A program made the translations under genes and the position numbers. A model generated the notes under the pieces. It ran no database searches. It had not been told where the DNA came from and saw only the letters and a program-made list of their open reading frames with translations. A DNA stretch of 62,375 bases from Nitrosomonadales bacterium (GTDB lineage: Bacteria > Pseudomonadota > Gammaproteobacteria > Burkholderiales > Methylophilaceae): the NCBI GenBank assembly GCA_028344855.1, contig JAOMCC010000003.1, positions 1 to 62,375 on the forward strand. Direction: 5' to 3'. Positions 1 to 8,549 of the stretch are shown in pieces (the first letter of the stretch is position 1; every line of letters begins with the position of its first letter).

Positions 1-314
1 GTTACTAAAGGGCAAGTTGCATCAATTGAAATTAGATTTAAATTTTCTGATTCTTTTTTAACTAATTTCGATACGCCATGAGCGCTAAAAATAACATGGC
101 TAGATTGTGGAATTTCTTTTAAGTTTTCAACAAAAATTACACCTTTTTTATTAAGTTCTTTAATGACATATTTGTTATGGACTACTTCATGATGGACATA
201 AATTGGGGCACCATATTTTTCTAATGCCTTTTCAACGATTAAAATTGCTCTTTCTACTCCTGCACAAAATCCTCTTGGATTTGCTAGTGATATATTGATA
301 ATTTCTTTGGACAT
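1..314 (-). CDS. ispH: 4-hydroxy-3-methylbut-2-enyl diphosphate reductase, N-terminal part
   Basis: This gene is cut by the window edge; about 104 codons are visible and it is absent from the ORF track. The product makes IPP and DMAPP in the last step of the MEP isoprenoid pathway, using a [4Fe-4S] cluster. Visible IspH hallmarks are [12 protein letters not shown] with the first cluster cysteine near residue 17, the substrate-binding HHEVVHN, SAHGVS, and DATCPLV with the second cysteine. The ATG at 314 fits the usual IspH N-terminus. It lies 8 bases after the lysA stop on the same strand, so it is probably the last visible gene of the long minus-strand run. Confidence 0.93.
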   Translation of the reverse strand, partial: MSKEIINISLANPRGFCAGVERAILIVEKALEKYGAPIYVHHEVVHNKYVIKELNKKGVIFVENLKEIPQSSHVIFSAHGVSKLVKKESENLNLISIDATCPLV

Positions 315-322
315 AATGTAAT

Positions 323-1573
323 CTATGGAAGTAATTGTTCTCCATTAATCAAATCTGCAAATGTATCTTTTTTTCTTATAATAAAAAATTTATCTTTGTC
401 TACCAATATTTCAGATACTTTGGGTCTAGTATTGTAGTTAGAACTCATTGACATTCCATATGCACCAACATCTAAAATAGCTAATAAATTCTTCTCTTCG
501 ACCGATAACGTACGATTTTTACCAAGGAAATCTCCTGTTTCACAAATTGGACCAACAATATCATATTTTTTTCTTCGGGATGGAGATTCAGAAAGGTTTA
601 CTATTTTATGAAAAGCACTATAGAGTGATGGCCTCATTAAGTCGTTCATTGCTGCATCAACAACAACAAAGTTTTTTTCGGTACCATTTTTAATGAACTC
701 TACCGTTGTTAGTAATATTCCTGCATTACCAATTAAGACTCTCCCTGGCTCAAAAATAATTTTTAAACCTGTACCTTTAAGAATTTTTTTAACACTTTTA
801 GCATATTCAGAAATATTAGGGGGCTTCTCTTTGTCATATTGAATACCTATACCTCCTCCAATATCAATATGTTCAATAGATATATCAATTGACTTAAGAT
901 AATTTACTAATGTAAGTAATTTTTTTATTGAATCTTTAAATGGTTTTAACTCTGTAATTTGTGAACCTATATGACAATCAATACCTTGAATATCAATTGA
1001 ATCAAGTTTTTTTGCTATTTTATAAAGTGAAATCGCATTTTTTTCATCAACCCCAAATTTATTTTCTTTAAGTCCAGTTGAAATATAGGGGTGTGTTTTT
1101 GGGTCCACATCAGGATTAACTCTAATTGAAATACGAGCTCTTTTCTTTAATTTTTTTGCTGCGTTATGAATGCGATGAAGTTCTGGCTCAGATTCAACAT
1201 TAAATGTCAGAATATCATATTTAATTGCTAATTCAATATCTTCTAATGATTTTCCAACTCCAGAAAAAACAATTTTTTTGGGGTCACCTTTTGCAGCTAA
1301 TACTCTTTGAAGCTCTCCACCAGAAACAATATCAAAACCTGCCCCATTCTTTGCAAGTAAATTTAAAATAGCTATATTTGGATTTGATTTAACAGCAAAG
1401 CAAATAAGATGATCCATCTCCTTAAATTGATTCTGAAAATTTAAATAATTATCTAAAATTATTTTTTTTGAATATACATATGAAGGAGTATCAAATTTAT
1501 TGGAAATGTCTTCAACAAGAACATTTTCAATGTAGAATTTTTTCCCTTTTAATTTTAAAATAGATGCAGTCAT
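323..1573 (-). CDS. lysA: Diaminopimelate decarboxylase
   Basis: PLP enzyme (416 aa, normal length) that decarboxylates meso-diaminopimelate to L-lysine in the cytoplasm. Visible motifs are FAVKSNPN with the PLP lysine near residue 62, HIGSQI, the phosphate-binding [19 protein letters not shown], and GPICETGD with the active-site cysteine contributed to the partner subunit. It is preceded by the small lptM-like lipoprotein gene with a 10-base gap, an arrangement common in proteobacteria (lptM-lysA), and is followed directly by ispH. No own promoter was recognised. Confidence 0.96.
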   Translation of the reverse strand: MTASILKLKGKKFYIENVLVEDISNKFDTPSYVYSKKIILDNYLNFQNQFKEMDHLICFAVKSNPNIAILNLLAKNGAGFDIVSGGELQRVLAAKGDPKKIVFSGVGKSLEDIELAIKYDILTFNVESEPELHRIHNAAKKLKKRARISIRVNPDVDPKTHPYISTGLKENKFGVDEKNAISLYKIAKKLDSIDIQGIDCHIGSQITELKPFKDSIKKLLTLVNYLKSIDISIEHIDIGGGIGIQYDKEKPPNISEYAKSVKKILKGTGLKIIFEPGRVLIGNAGILLTTVEFIKNGTEKNFVVVDAAMNDLMRPSLYSAFHKIVNLSESPSRRKKYDIVGPICETGDFLGKNRTLSVEEKNLLAILDVGAYGMSMSSNYNTRPKVSEILVDKDKFFIIRKKDTFADLINGEQLLP

Positions 1574-1583
1574 TTTGTTTAAA

Positions 1584-1730
1584 TTAAGTTCGTTTGCTTT
1601 CTAAAATTTTTTCTTCTTGTAATTTTGCTTGAGGATACTTCTCTTCTGGAAAATAAAGCGGCCCTTTAGTTCCACAACTATTTAAAAATATTGAGACAGT
1701 TAGTAATACAAATATATAATAAATTTTCAT
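1584..1730 (-). CDS. lptM: Small LptM/YifL-type lipoprotein
   Basis: A 48-residue ORF missed by the ORF track. It has a hydrophobic signal segment ending in a lipobox (FLNSC, Cys at residue 19) followed immediately by GTKGPLYFPEE. The C-G-x-K-G-P-L-Y-x-P pattern after the lipidated cysteine is the hallmark of the short lipoproteins encoded just before lysA in many proteobacteria. In E. coli the family member (YifL, now LptM) helps maturation of the LPS translocon LptD/LptE; that role is taken from the family, not from this sequence. The rest is a charged tail rich in Lys and Glu. The position directly before lysA supports the call. Confidence 0.85.
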   Translation of the reverse strand: MKIYYIFVLLTVSIFLNSCGTKGPLYFPEEKYPQAKLQEEKILESKRT

Positions 1731-1760
1731 AATTAATTCCTATTTTATCATTAATAAAAA

Positions 1761-2276
1761 TTATTTCTTTGTGTTTAATTGAAGAAGTTTATTTGTTATT
1801 AGGGCATTAACTAAGCCAAAAATAAATGCTGATATTAAAAAAATTGGTAAAAGATAGAAAATTCCATTATGAGGTATTATCCAAATTCTTACGACAATAA
1901 ACTGCCCGAATATATGAGCCAATGAAGCAATTAAGCTAAAAGTTATAAGGCTAAAATGCTTTCGATTTAAATTTTTAAAAATGCTTAGAAAAAACAGACT
2001 AAATAATGATCCACTCAGACTTAAGAAGAAGGTGGGACTTAGAAATGAACCAAGTATTATGCTTGTTACAAATACTCTAATAAGAGATACCCAGACTCCC
2101 ATGTTGAAATCAAATTTAAAAATAGTATATAAAATTATAATATTTGCTATGCCTGGTTTAACGCCAGGTATTGGACTTGGAAAGAAAAATTCGATAAGCG
2201 ATAATGCAATAGCAATAGCAGATAATTTTGCAATCTGATGATCCCTATCTGAAATATTAATAGTTGACAGAGTCAT
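1761..2276 (-). CDS. Gx transporter family membrane protein (EetB-like; often annotated heptaprenyl diphosphate synthase component I)
   Basis: Integral membrane protein of 171 aa with about five hydrophobic segments. It carries the family signature FFPSPIPGVKPGIANI near residues 31-46 and the later GSLFSLFFLS segment. Databases often call this family heptaprenyl diphosphate synthase component I, but it is all-membrane and does not look like a prenyl synthase. From memory, relatives are EetB of Gram-positive extracellular electron transfer loci. Its start overlaps the end of the NusG_II gene by 20 bases and that gene overlaps apbE, so the three are probably translated together. Function is inferred: a membrane part of an extracytosolic flavin or quinone redox system. 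An ECF-type small-molecule transporter is the alternative. Confidence 0.75.
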   Translation of the reverse strand: MTLSTINISDRDHQIAKLSAIAIALSLIEFFFPSPIPGVKPGIANIIILYTIFKFDFNMGVWVSLIRVFVTSIILGSFLSPTFFLSLSGSLFSLFFLSIFKNLNRKHFSLITFSLIASLAHIFGQFIVVRIWIIPHNGIFYLLPIFLISAFIFGLVNALITNKLLQLNTKK

Positions 2277-2646
2277 ATTTCTTTTCTTTTCCTACAATGG
2301 AAATAGATATTTTATTTGGAATACAAATAATTGTTTGATTAGCCTTATTTATCCAGGCTTGATGGATACAATATTTTTTTGAGCAAGGAGAAGATGAAAA
2401 TCTAGCTCGTCCATCATTGATAATTATTTCTGTTGTACCTTTTGAACCATCAATTTTTTTTGAAATTTTTTGGTTAAGAGTATAGGTAGTTAATAGTTTA
2501 TTATTTTTGTAGATTTCAAGATATTCACCTTGTGGAAGATTCCAAAAAAACCCTATACTTACTATAACAAGTATACAAAATAAACTAATCAGTAAGCAAT
2601 CACCTGGCTTAACTACTTTCAATAATTGTAATATTTTTTTTATCAA
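2257..2646 (-). CDS. NusG domain II-containing membrane-anchored protein (EetA-like)
   Basis: Protein of 129 aa with one N-terminal membrane segment (about residues 18-37) and a periplasmic domain. The domain ends in the typical NusG_II pattern SSPCSKKYC, then HQAWINKANQ, then IICIPNKISI. Three conserved-looking cysteines (C-x4-C and a later C) sit in this part and could form a disulfide or bind a cofactor; that is inference. It is not the transcription factor NusG. It overlaps apbE by 38 bases upstream and the Gx gene by 20 bases downstream. Proteins of this type accompany Gx_transp proteins and ApbE in flavin-based extracytosolic electron transfer loci, where EetA is the named example to my recollection. 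Confidence 0.75.
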   Translation of the reverse strand: MIKKILQLLKVVKPGDCLLISLFCILVIVSIGFFWNLPQGEYLEIYKNNKLLTTYTLNQKISKKIDGSKGTTEIIINDGRARFSSSPCSKKYCIHQAWINKANQTIICIPNKISISIVGKEKKYDSVNY

Positions 2647-3661
2647 TGGTCTCTTCCCAAATAATTTTGTCGTTCATGGATTTACTTATAAAAATTAAAT
2701 TATCATTCATAATAATTATAAAATCATTTATGTTTAATGCTTTTGCAACAGCCATTTTATTTTTTTTATTTGCAATAAAAAGTGGTTTTGAAAAAACATC
2801 AGATTTTACACCTACATTTTCCGAAGGCGGAACTAAAACAGTAGCGGATTGTGAATTACTTGCTGGATAACCTGTTTTTGGATCTATAAGGTGGGAATAT
2901 CTTACATTATCTATTATTATATATCTTTGATAATCACCAGATGTTCCGATAGCCCAACCAGGTTTTAAGTCAATTGTAGCAATCACATTTGGTTTTCTAG
3001 GATGTTGAATTCCAACCTTCCAGTATTTCTCACCATTTTTTCCAAAAGCTAAAATATTTCCGCCAATATTAATCAGTGCATTTTTAATATCATTTTTATT
3101 CAGAATCTTTTTTGCTTGATCTAAGGCATAACCTTTTGCATAGCCACCTAAATCTATTTGAACATTCTTCTTATTACTTTTTAGGATTTTGTCATTGATT
3201 TTTATTGAATTCATAGAAGGTTTTAATAAAACCAATCTTTCGATTTCTTCTTCTTTAGGAATAACCTCTTGATTAAAATCATTTGAATGAAACCCCCATA
3301 GTTTAATGAGTTTACCAATAGCTGGATTGAAATAGTTTTGAGTTTGAGTTTCAAGGTTTTTAGCATCTTTTATAATTGAAATAACTTCCTCATTATCGAT
3401 AGTAATATATTTGCCTTTAAATATTGCATCATTAATATCTGTGATTAAACTTTTTTCCCAAGGATGAAGAAGTTTGTGTAAGCGATGAAATTCATTAAAT
3501 ATCTCTCTGGAAGTTTTTTCAGCCTTAATTTTAGTCTCATTATAAATTTTGATGCCTATAATCGTTCCAAAAATATAATCTTCTTGCTGCTGAATTTTGT
3601 TGTCACTACAGCCGACAAAAAAGACCACTAGAAAATATACAAGAAGGTTATTTAAACGCAT
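2609..3661 (-). CDS. apbE: FAD:protein FMN transferase (ApbE family), lipoprotein
   Basis: The enzyme covalently attaches FMN from FAD to a Thr/Ser of exported or membrane redox proteins. I chose the ATG at 3661, inside the track ORF, because it gives a clean lipoprotein signal (MRLNNLLVYFLVVFFVGC) and overlaps the gshB stop by 14 bases; the product is 350 aa. Family motifs are DLGGYAKGYALD, INIGGNILAFG, AIGTSGDY and SHLIDPKTGYPA. In the usual metal-binding motif D-x-x-[SA]-T the aspartate is kept (about residue 288) but the Thr position is Lys (SDVFSKPLF). No FMN-acceptor protein is encoded beside it. Confidence 0.92.
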   Translation of the reverse strand: MRLNNLLVYFLVVFFVGCSDNKIQQQEDYIFGTIIGIKIYNETKIKAEKTSREIFNEFHRLHKLLHPWEKSLITDINDAIFKGKYITIDNEEVISIIKDAKNLETQTQNYFNPAIGKLIKLWGFHSNDFNQEVIPKEEEIERLVLLKPSMNSIKINDKILKSNKKNVQIDLGGYAKGYALDQAKKILNKNDIKNALINIGGNILAFGKNGEKYWKVGIQHPRKPNVIATIDLKPGWAIGTSGDYQRYIIIDNVRYSHLIDPKTGYPASNSQSATVLVPPSENVGVKSDVFSKPLFIANKKNKMAVAKALNINDFIIIMNDNLIFISKSMNDKIIWEETIDKKNITIIESS

Positions 3662-4571
3662 TAATAATAAATTCTGCTGTTTTAAAATTTGTTTGCTCTT
3701 CAATTTCGACAATTCCTGTAGGACTTGTAATATTAATTTCAGTTAAAAAATTACCAATAATATCTAATCCAACAAAATTTAGTTGATTCTCAATTAAATA
3801 TTTTTTTATCTTTTGAACTATTTTTTTATCTATAGAGGTCAATTTTTGTGCTTTTCCGTTACCACCTTTTGCTAAGTTAGCCCTTATTTCACCTTTAGAT
3901 GGAATTCTTACAAGTGAATATGGAATAGCCTTTCCTTTAATAACAATGATTCGTTTATCTCCATTTTTAATTTCAGGGATATATTTTTGAATCATAACTA
4001 CTGTTGAATTATTGTTTGTCGAAGTTTCTAAAATAACATTAATATTTTTATCTTGAGGGGTTAAGAAAAAAATTCCATTGCCTGCCATATCGTCAAGAGG
4101 TTTTAAAATTACTTTCCCTTGTTTTTTTATAAAATGAATTATTTCTTTAGATTTAGCTGAAATAATTGTGGGTGGAATAAGAGATTTAAATTGAAGTATC
4201 GATAATTTCTCATTCTGATTACGAATCGCAGTAGGATTATTGATAATTTCTACATTTAAATTTCTCGTGCGTTCAAGAATAAAAGTCAGATTTAGATAAT
4301 TTTTATCAAAAGGAGGATCCTTCCTAATATAAATTTTTGTAAAATATTGAATTTTATTTTTTGCATTATTTTTTTTTATTATTGATGAATCAATTGCAGA
4401 TATTTTATAAGAATCAACGATTATATTACTGTTTGTATCAATGGATATAGAATGTATTTCTGAGTAATGAACTTCAATGTTTTGTTTAAGACATTCTTTC
4501 ATTAAAGCTATTGAAGTATCTTTATAAAAAGATAGTTTATTTGGGTTATCAATTATAAATAAACATTTCAT
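3648..4571 (-). CDS. gshB: Glutathione synthetase
   Basis: ATP-grasp ligase (307 aa) joining gamma-glutamylcysteine and glycine to give glutathione in the cytoplasm. It has the usual GshB layout: an N-terminal domain with KDPPFD near residue 85, NNPTAIRNQNEKL, an ATP-grasp core with KPLDDMAGNGIF, the IVIKGKAIPYSLVRIP strand, and ANLAKGGNGKA. NFVGLDIIGNFLTEINITSPTG near the C-terminus holds the metal and substrate residues. It lies 6 bases after gshA on the same strand, so both glutathione steps are co-transcribed. In methylotrophs glutathione may also take part in formaldehyde handling; the window does not show that directly. Confidence 0.95.
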   Translation of the reverse strand: MKCLFIIDNPNKLSFYKDTSIALMKECLKQNIEVHYSEIHSISIDTNSNIIVDSYKISAIDSSIIKKNNAKNKIQYFTKIYIRKDPPFDKNYLNLTFILERTRNLNVEIINNPTAIRNQNEKLSILQFKSLIPPTIISAKSKEIIHFIKKQGKVILKPLDDMAGNGIFFLTPQDKNINVILETSTNNNSTVVMIQKYIPEIKNGDKRIIVIKGKAIPYSLVRIPSKGEIRANLAKGGNGKAQKLTSIDKKIVQKIKKYLIENQLNFVGLDIIGNFLTEINITSPTGIVEIEEQTNFKTAEFIINAFK

Positions 4572-4577
4572 AATAGT

Positions 4578-5855
4578 TTAGTTTTGTAACTCTTTAGCTG
4601 CAGCTAGTAATGCTAATCGAGCTATAACACCATATGCATAAAATCTGTTTGCTTTATCATCGCAGGGTCTTCCTTGATCTGGCATAAGGCATGATGTTTC
4701 AAAAGCAACTGGAACAAAATGCATTCCTGGTGAATTTAGATTTTCATCTTTTTCTTTATTTGTGTGTATTCGATAGAATCCGCCAACAACAAAATGATCA
4801 ATCATATAAACAACAGGCTCTGCCACAGCATTTTTTATTGTCTCTTCTGTGTGAATCCCCTCTTGAATAATGACTTCTGTAACTTTTAAACCTTCTTTTA
4901 CAACCGACATTTTCTTTCTCATTTTACGGTTAAGATTTATAACATCTTCACTATTTTTAATGGTCATTATTCCCATCCCGTATGTGCCAGCGTCTGCTTT
5001 TATTACTACATATGGTTCATGATTTATATTGTATTGTGAATATTTTTCTTTTATCTTTAATAAAAGTTTTTCAACCTGTTCAGATAGAGCAATTTCTCCT
5101 TCTCTTTCAAGGAAATTTAAATTCCCTAGTTTTTCAAATAGTGGATTTATTAACCAAGAATCTATTTTTGTAAATTTAGAGAACTCTTCTACTACTTCGT
5201 TATAGTATTTAAAATGTGTAGATTTTCTTCTATTTGGCCATCCAGCAGAAATAGGTGGAATAATATTTTGATCAAGATTTTTAAGTATTTCGGGTATGCC
5301 TCCGGAAAGATCATTATTTAATATGACAGCACAAGGCCTAAAAGTTGTAGAATCCGAATTTTTTATAAATAAACTGTCATTTTCTCTATGGATGGGCTCT
5401 ATTTTAATTTCATGTTTATCATCAATTTTAATTTTTTGTATTTCATTTTCGTTTGGATCAATATTTCCAATCCTAACTTCAAGCCCTGAATTTTTTAAAA
5501 TTTCTGTTAATTCAAAAATATTTTTTAAATAAAATAGGTTTCGTCTATGATTTTCAGGAATAATCAGCACTCGCCAGGCATCAGGACAAACTTTTTCAAT
5601 AGCAACAGAAATAGCTTGAATTGTTAGTGGGGCAAAATCAGGATTTAAGTTATTAAATCCTCCTGGAAAGAGGTTGGTATCTACGGGAGCTAATTTAAAC
5701 CCAGAATTTCTGAGATCAACAGAAGCATAAAATGGTGCATCGTGGTCAAGCCATTGAGTTCTAAACCAATGCTCAATATCACAACTATGGTGAATAATAT
5801 AATTTTCTAAATCAAACAACTCAGAACTTAATTCCGTTTTTAAAATGGGAATCAT
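4578..5855 (-). CDS. gshA: Glutamate--cysteine ligase, betaproteobacterial/Acidithiobacillus type
   Basis: First enzyme of glutathione synthesis (425 aa), joining glutamate and cysteine. It belongs to the ATP-grasp-like GshA form found in betaproteobacteria and Acidithiobacillus, which differs in sequence from E. coli GshA. Recognisable parts are DLRNSGFKLAPVDTNLFPGGFNNL at the N-terminus, ISAGWPNRRKSTHF in the middle, VIKADAGTYGMGIMT (nucleotide binding) and VGGFYRIHTNKE near the end. The assignment rests on these blocks and on the neighbouring gshB. The upstream gene lipA ends 5 bases before it, so it is part of the long minus-strand run. Confidence 0.92.
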   Translation of the reverse strand: MIPILKTELSSELFDLENYIIHHSCDIEHWFRTQWLDHDAPFYASVDLRNSGFKLAPVDTNLFPGGFNNLNPDFAPLTIQAISVAIEKVCPDAWRVLIIPENHRRNLFYLKNIFELTEILKNSGLEVRIGNIDPNENEIQKIKIDDKHEIKIEPIHRENDSLFIKNSDSTTFRPCAVILNNDLSGGIPEILKNLDQNIIPPISAGWPNRRKSTHFKYYNEVVEEFSKFTKIDSWLINPLFEKLGNLNFLEREGEIALSEQVEKLLLKIKEKYSQYNINHEPYVVIKADAGTYGMGIMTIKNSEDVINLNRKMRKKMSVVKEGLKVTEVIIQEGIHTEETIKNAVAEPVVYMIDHFVVGGFYRIHTNKEKDENLNSPGMHFVPVAFETSCLMPDQGRPCDDKANRFYAYGVIARLALLAAAKELQN

Positions 5856-5860
5856 AAAAT

Positions 5861-6799
5861 TTATAATCCTTGGGCTTGTTGATCTGCATGGTAACTGCTT
5901 CTGACCATTGGACCACTTACAACTGATGTAAAGCCTAACTTTTCCGCTTCTTTTTTTAAATTATCGAAATCTATTGGCGAAACATATCTTTCTACAGGGA
6001 GGTGATAAGGAGTAGGTTGCAAATATTGGCCTAATGTCAGCATATCAACATTGTGTTCACGTAAGTTTTTCATTACCTCTAATATTTCTTCATTAGATTC
6101 TCCTAACCCAAGCATTAACCCAGATTTAGTTGGAATAAAAGGCAGCTTTTTCTTAAAATTTTTCAAGAGCAAAAGAGAATGTTCATATCGGGCTCCTGGT
6201 CTCGCTCTCTTGTAAAGTCTTGGAATAGTTTCAAGATTATGATTTAAAACATTTGGAGGTTGTTCAAATAATATATCTAGTGCTTTTTCTATTTTCCCAC
6301 TGCCTCTAAAGTCAGGAACAAGTATTTCTATCTTAATACTATTATTTCTTTTTCTGATTTCTTTTATACACTCTGAAAAGTGGCTAGCCCCTCCATCTTC
6401 TAAATCATCTCTATCTACGCTGGTTATAACAACATATTTTAATTTGAGTTTTGCAATTGTTTGTCCTAATTTTATCGGTTCGTTTTTGTCAGGATTGAGA
6501 GGTATTCCACTTGCAACATCACAAAACGGGCAGCGTCTAGTGCAAATTTCTCCTAAAATCATAAAAGTTGCAGTGCCATGACTATAACATTCAGCGATAT
6601 TAGGACAACTAGCCTCCTCACATACAGTGTTAAGTTGGTTTTCTTTAAGTAATTGGCTTACCTCGTGAAATTTATCACTTCTAGGGAGCTTCATTTTTAT
6701 CCATGAAGGTTTTACCAATTTTTCATTATCATTAATTTGTATTGGCAGCCTTGCTATTTTATCTTTTCCAACTTCCTTAATTTTTATTATTTTGTTCAT
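5861..6799 (-). CDS. lipA: Lipoyl synthase
   Basis: Radical SAM enzyme (312 aa) that inserts two sulfurs into octanoyl groups on the E2 and H proteins. The auxiliary cluster cysteines are visible as [12 protein letters not shown] (C-x4-C-x5-C, around residues 60-70) and the radical SAM cluster as CTRRCPFC. The auxiliary-cluster serine is in the C-terminal VRSSYHAD. Also present are [19 protein letters not shown] and [14 protein letters not shown]. The start overlaps the end of lipB by 23 bases, suggesting coupled translation of the octanoyl transferase and the synthase. Confidence 0.97.
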   Translation of the reverse strand: MNKIIKIKEVGKDKIARLPIQINDNEKLVKPSWIKMKLPRSDKFHEVSQLLKENQLNTVCEEASCPNIAECYSHGTATFMILGEICTRRCPFCDVASGIPLNPDKNEPIKLGQTIAKLKLKYVVITSVDRDDLEDGGASHFSECIKEIRKRNNSIKIEILVPDFRGSGKIEKALDILFEQPPNVLNHNLETIPRLYKRARPGARYEHSLLLLKNFKKKLPFIPTKSGLMLGLGESNEEILEVMKNLREHNVDMLTLGQYLQPTPYHLPVERYVSPIDFDNLKKEAEKLGFTSVVSGPMVRSSYHADQQAQGL

Positions 6800-7412
6800 A
6801 GTGATCTTTTAATTTTTTACCAATAATTAATGCAATTTCTTTACCTGATTTTACTACTGAGCTTTTAATACCAAATTCTGATAATTGTGCCATTTTTAAA
6901 CCATTAAAGCCACAAGGATCAATTATTGTAAATGGTTTGGTGTCCATATCAACATTAAAACTTAAACCATGGTATGAATAATTTTTTTTAATTCTTAAGC
7001 CAATAGAGCAGATTTTCTTTTCATCTATATATACTCCTGGCGCTTCTTTTAAAGAATGGGAATTAACACCATTGATTTTTAAGAAGTCAATAATAGAATT
7101 TTCAAGAATTGATACTAATTGTCTTATTGTTAAATTATTTTTTTTTATATTAATAAGTGTATAAATAATTAATTGCCCTGGTCCGTGATAAGTAATTTTA
7201 CCTCCCCTGTCAACAAATAAGTGGGGAATATTTCCTTTAGGGAGCATACTATTCTTTTTATTTACACCGGTAGTAAAAATTGGTTTATGTTCAGTAATCC
7301 AAAGTTCGTCTTTAATTGGTGATTGACCAATAAAGTCTTTCATATTTTGCCAAGTATCAAAGTAATTAGTGCACCCTAGATTCTTGATTGTTATCGGCAT
7401 ATTATAAAACAA
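6777..7412 (-). CDS. lipB: Octanoyl-[acyl carrier protein]:protein N-octanoyltransferase
   Basis: Transfers octanoate from acyl carrier protein to lipoyl domains, feeding LipA. The 211-aa protein shows [17 protein letters not shown] near residue 75, the acyl-binding lysine and cysteine in [12 protein letters not shown] and [11 protein letters not shown], and YHGLSFNVD with the [13 protein letters not shown] block. A second in-frame ATG at residue 5 (MPITIKNLG) is an alternative start. It overlaps the ybeD gene by 11 bases and lipA by 23 bases. The order ybeD-lipB-lipA is the standard proteobacterial one. Confidence 0.96.
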   Translation of the reverse strand: MFYNMPITIKNLGCTNYFDTWQNMKDFIGQSPIKDELWITEHKPIFTTGVNKKNSMLPKGNIPHLFVDRGGKITYHGPGQLIIYTLINIKKNNLTIRQLVSILENSIIDFLKINGVNSHSLKEAPGVYIDEKKICSIGLRIKKNYSYHGLSFNVDMDTKPFTIIDPCGFNGLKMAQLSEFGIKSSVVKSGKEIALIIGKKLKDHYEQNNKN

Positions 7413-7674
7413 ATTTTGTCATAGGATTTTTTGATAAAGCTGTGTAAATTCTATCAAGTTGGGACTGTGAAGTGACGTAAACATTGCATGACAAACTTAA
7501 ATATTTTCCCTTGCTGCTCCCTTTCATTTCAATTTTTGAGCTATCAAAATTTAAATCATATTTTTTTATTATAGAAATAATATCATTGGAGAAATTTTTA
7601 TTTGATTCGCCCATAACTTTTATTTCAAAGTCACAAGGAAATTCTATAAGTGATTTTTTTTCTTCTTGGTTCAT
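7402..7674 (-). CDS. ybeD: YbeD/DUF493 family protein
   Basis: A 90-aa cytoplasmic protein of the DUF493 family, a small ferredoxin-like fold with ACT-like topology whose exact function is unknown. Recognisable pieces are the N-terminal IEFPCDFEIKVMG and the C-terminal [20 protein letters not shown], which is nearly invariant in the family. Placement directly before lipB with an 11-base overlap is conserved across proteobacteria and suggests a link to lipoate attachment, though none is proven. In many relatives dacA and sometimes a D-amino acid transaminase gene precede it; here rlpA does. Confidence 0.92.
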   Translation of the reverse strand: MNQEEKKSLIEFPCDFEIKVMGESNKNFSNDIISIIKKYDLNFDSSKIEMKGSSKGKYLSLSCNVYVTSQSQLDRIYTALSKNPMTKFVL

Positions 7675-7682
7675 TAAGTATA

Positions 7683-8549
7683 TTATTCTGAAATGATAAA
7701 GCTATTTAATTGAATTTTTTTTGAAATCTCTCTGAGCGCCTTTTCTGCGATTTCTTCATTTTTATATGGCCCAATTGTAATTAGATGTAAAGATTTCTTT
7801 TTTAATTTTTTTATATTCAATGAATTTTTAAATTTAACCTTTGCTAACCTTTGCATTAAATTAGTTGCATTTTGCTCACTTGAAAAAGCTCCAGCTTGAA
7901 TATAAAAATATTTTCCTGAATCTTTAATTGAAGGCTTGAGATTATTTTCTTGGTTTGCTTTTGTCGAAGATGGATTTACCATTTCAACTTTTACTAGCTC
8001 ACTTCCTTTTTCAATAATTTTCAGTCGATGAGCAGCGGCGTATGATAAGTCAATAATTCTTTCATCGATAAAAGGCCCCCTATCATTTATACGAATAATA
8101 ACTGAAAGTTCATTTTTTAAATTTGTTACTTTTACATAGCATGGAAGCGGAAGAGTTTTGTGCGCACCTGTCATTTGGTACATATCATAAGTTTCGCCAA
8201 TCGAGGTTTTTCTTCCATGATATCTTTTACCATACCAAGATGCATAACCTTCTTCAACGAAAGGTATGATTTTTTTCATGGGAATATATTTTTTATTGAA
8301 TGCTATGTATGGGCGATTAGCTCTTTTTGACAGTGCTTCATATTTTGGTTTTGCATTTGGAATCTTATCCAAATTCTGAGGAGGGTTCTCTTCAGGACCA
8401 TCATCTAGGTAATAGCCTCCGGATTTATTTTTTTCTGCAGTTTTTTTTGTATTATTTTTATTTGTTTCTTCATCAAATATAGGTTCATTTGATGCACATC
8501 CAATTAGAAAAAAGTTAATTATTATTAATTTAGATATTTTTGTAATCAT
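7683..8549 (-). CDS. rlpA: Septal ring lytic transglycosylase RlpA family lipoprotein with SPOR domain
   Basis: 288-aa lipoprotein: signal segment with lipobox FLIGC (Cys at about residue 18), a low-complexity linker, a double-psi beta-barrel RlpA domain, then a C-terminal SPOR domain. The RlpA domain runs from GYASWYGKRYHGRKTSIGE to RINDRGPFIDERIIDLS and keeps the catalytic Asp of INDRGP and the His of GRKT-region relatives (YHGR). The SPOR domain begins at YFYIQAGAFSS and would bind denuded glycan strands at the septum. The start overlaps the rodA stop by one base. In Pseudomonas RlpA cleaves naked glycan; this protein's activity is inferred from the family. Confidence 0.93.
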   Translation of the reverse strand: MITKISKLIIINFFLIGCASNEPIFDEETNKNNTKKTAEKNKSGGYYLDDGPEENPPQNLDKIPNAKPKYEALSKRANRPYIAFNKKYIPMKKIIPFVEEGYASWYGKRYHGRKTSIGETYDMYQMTGAHKTLPLPCYVKVTNLKNELSVIIRINDRGPFIDERIIDLSYAAAHRLKIIEKGSELVKVEMVNPSSTKANQENNLKPSIKDSGKYFYIQAGAFSSEQNATNLMQRLAKVKFKNSLNIKKLKKKSLHLITIGPYKNEEIAEKALREISKKIQLNSFIISE

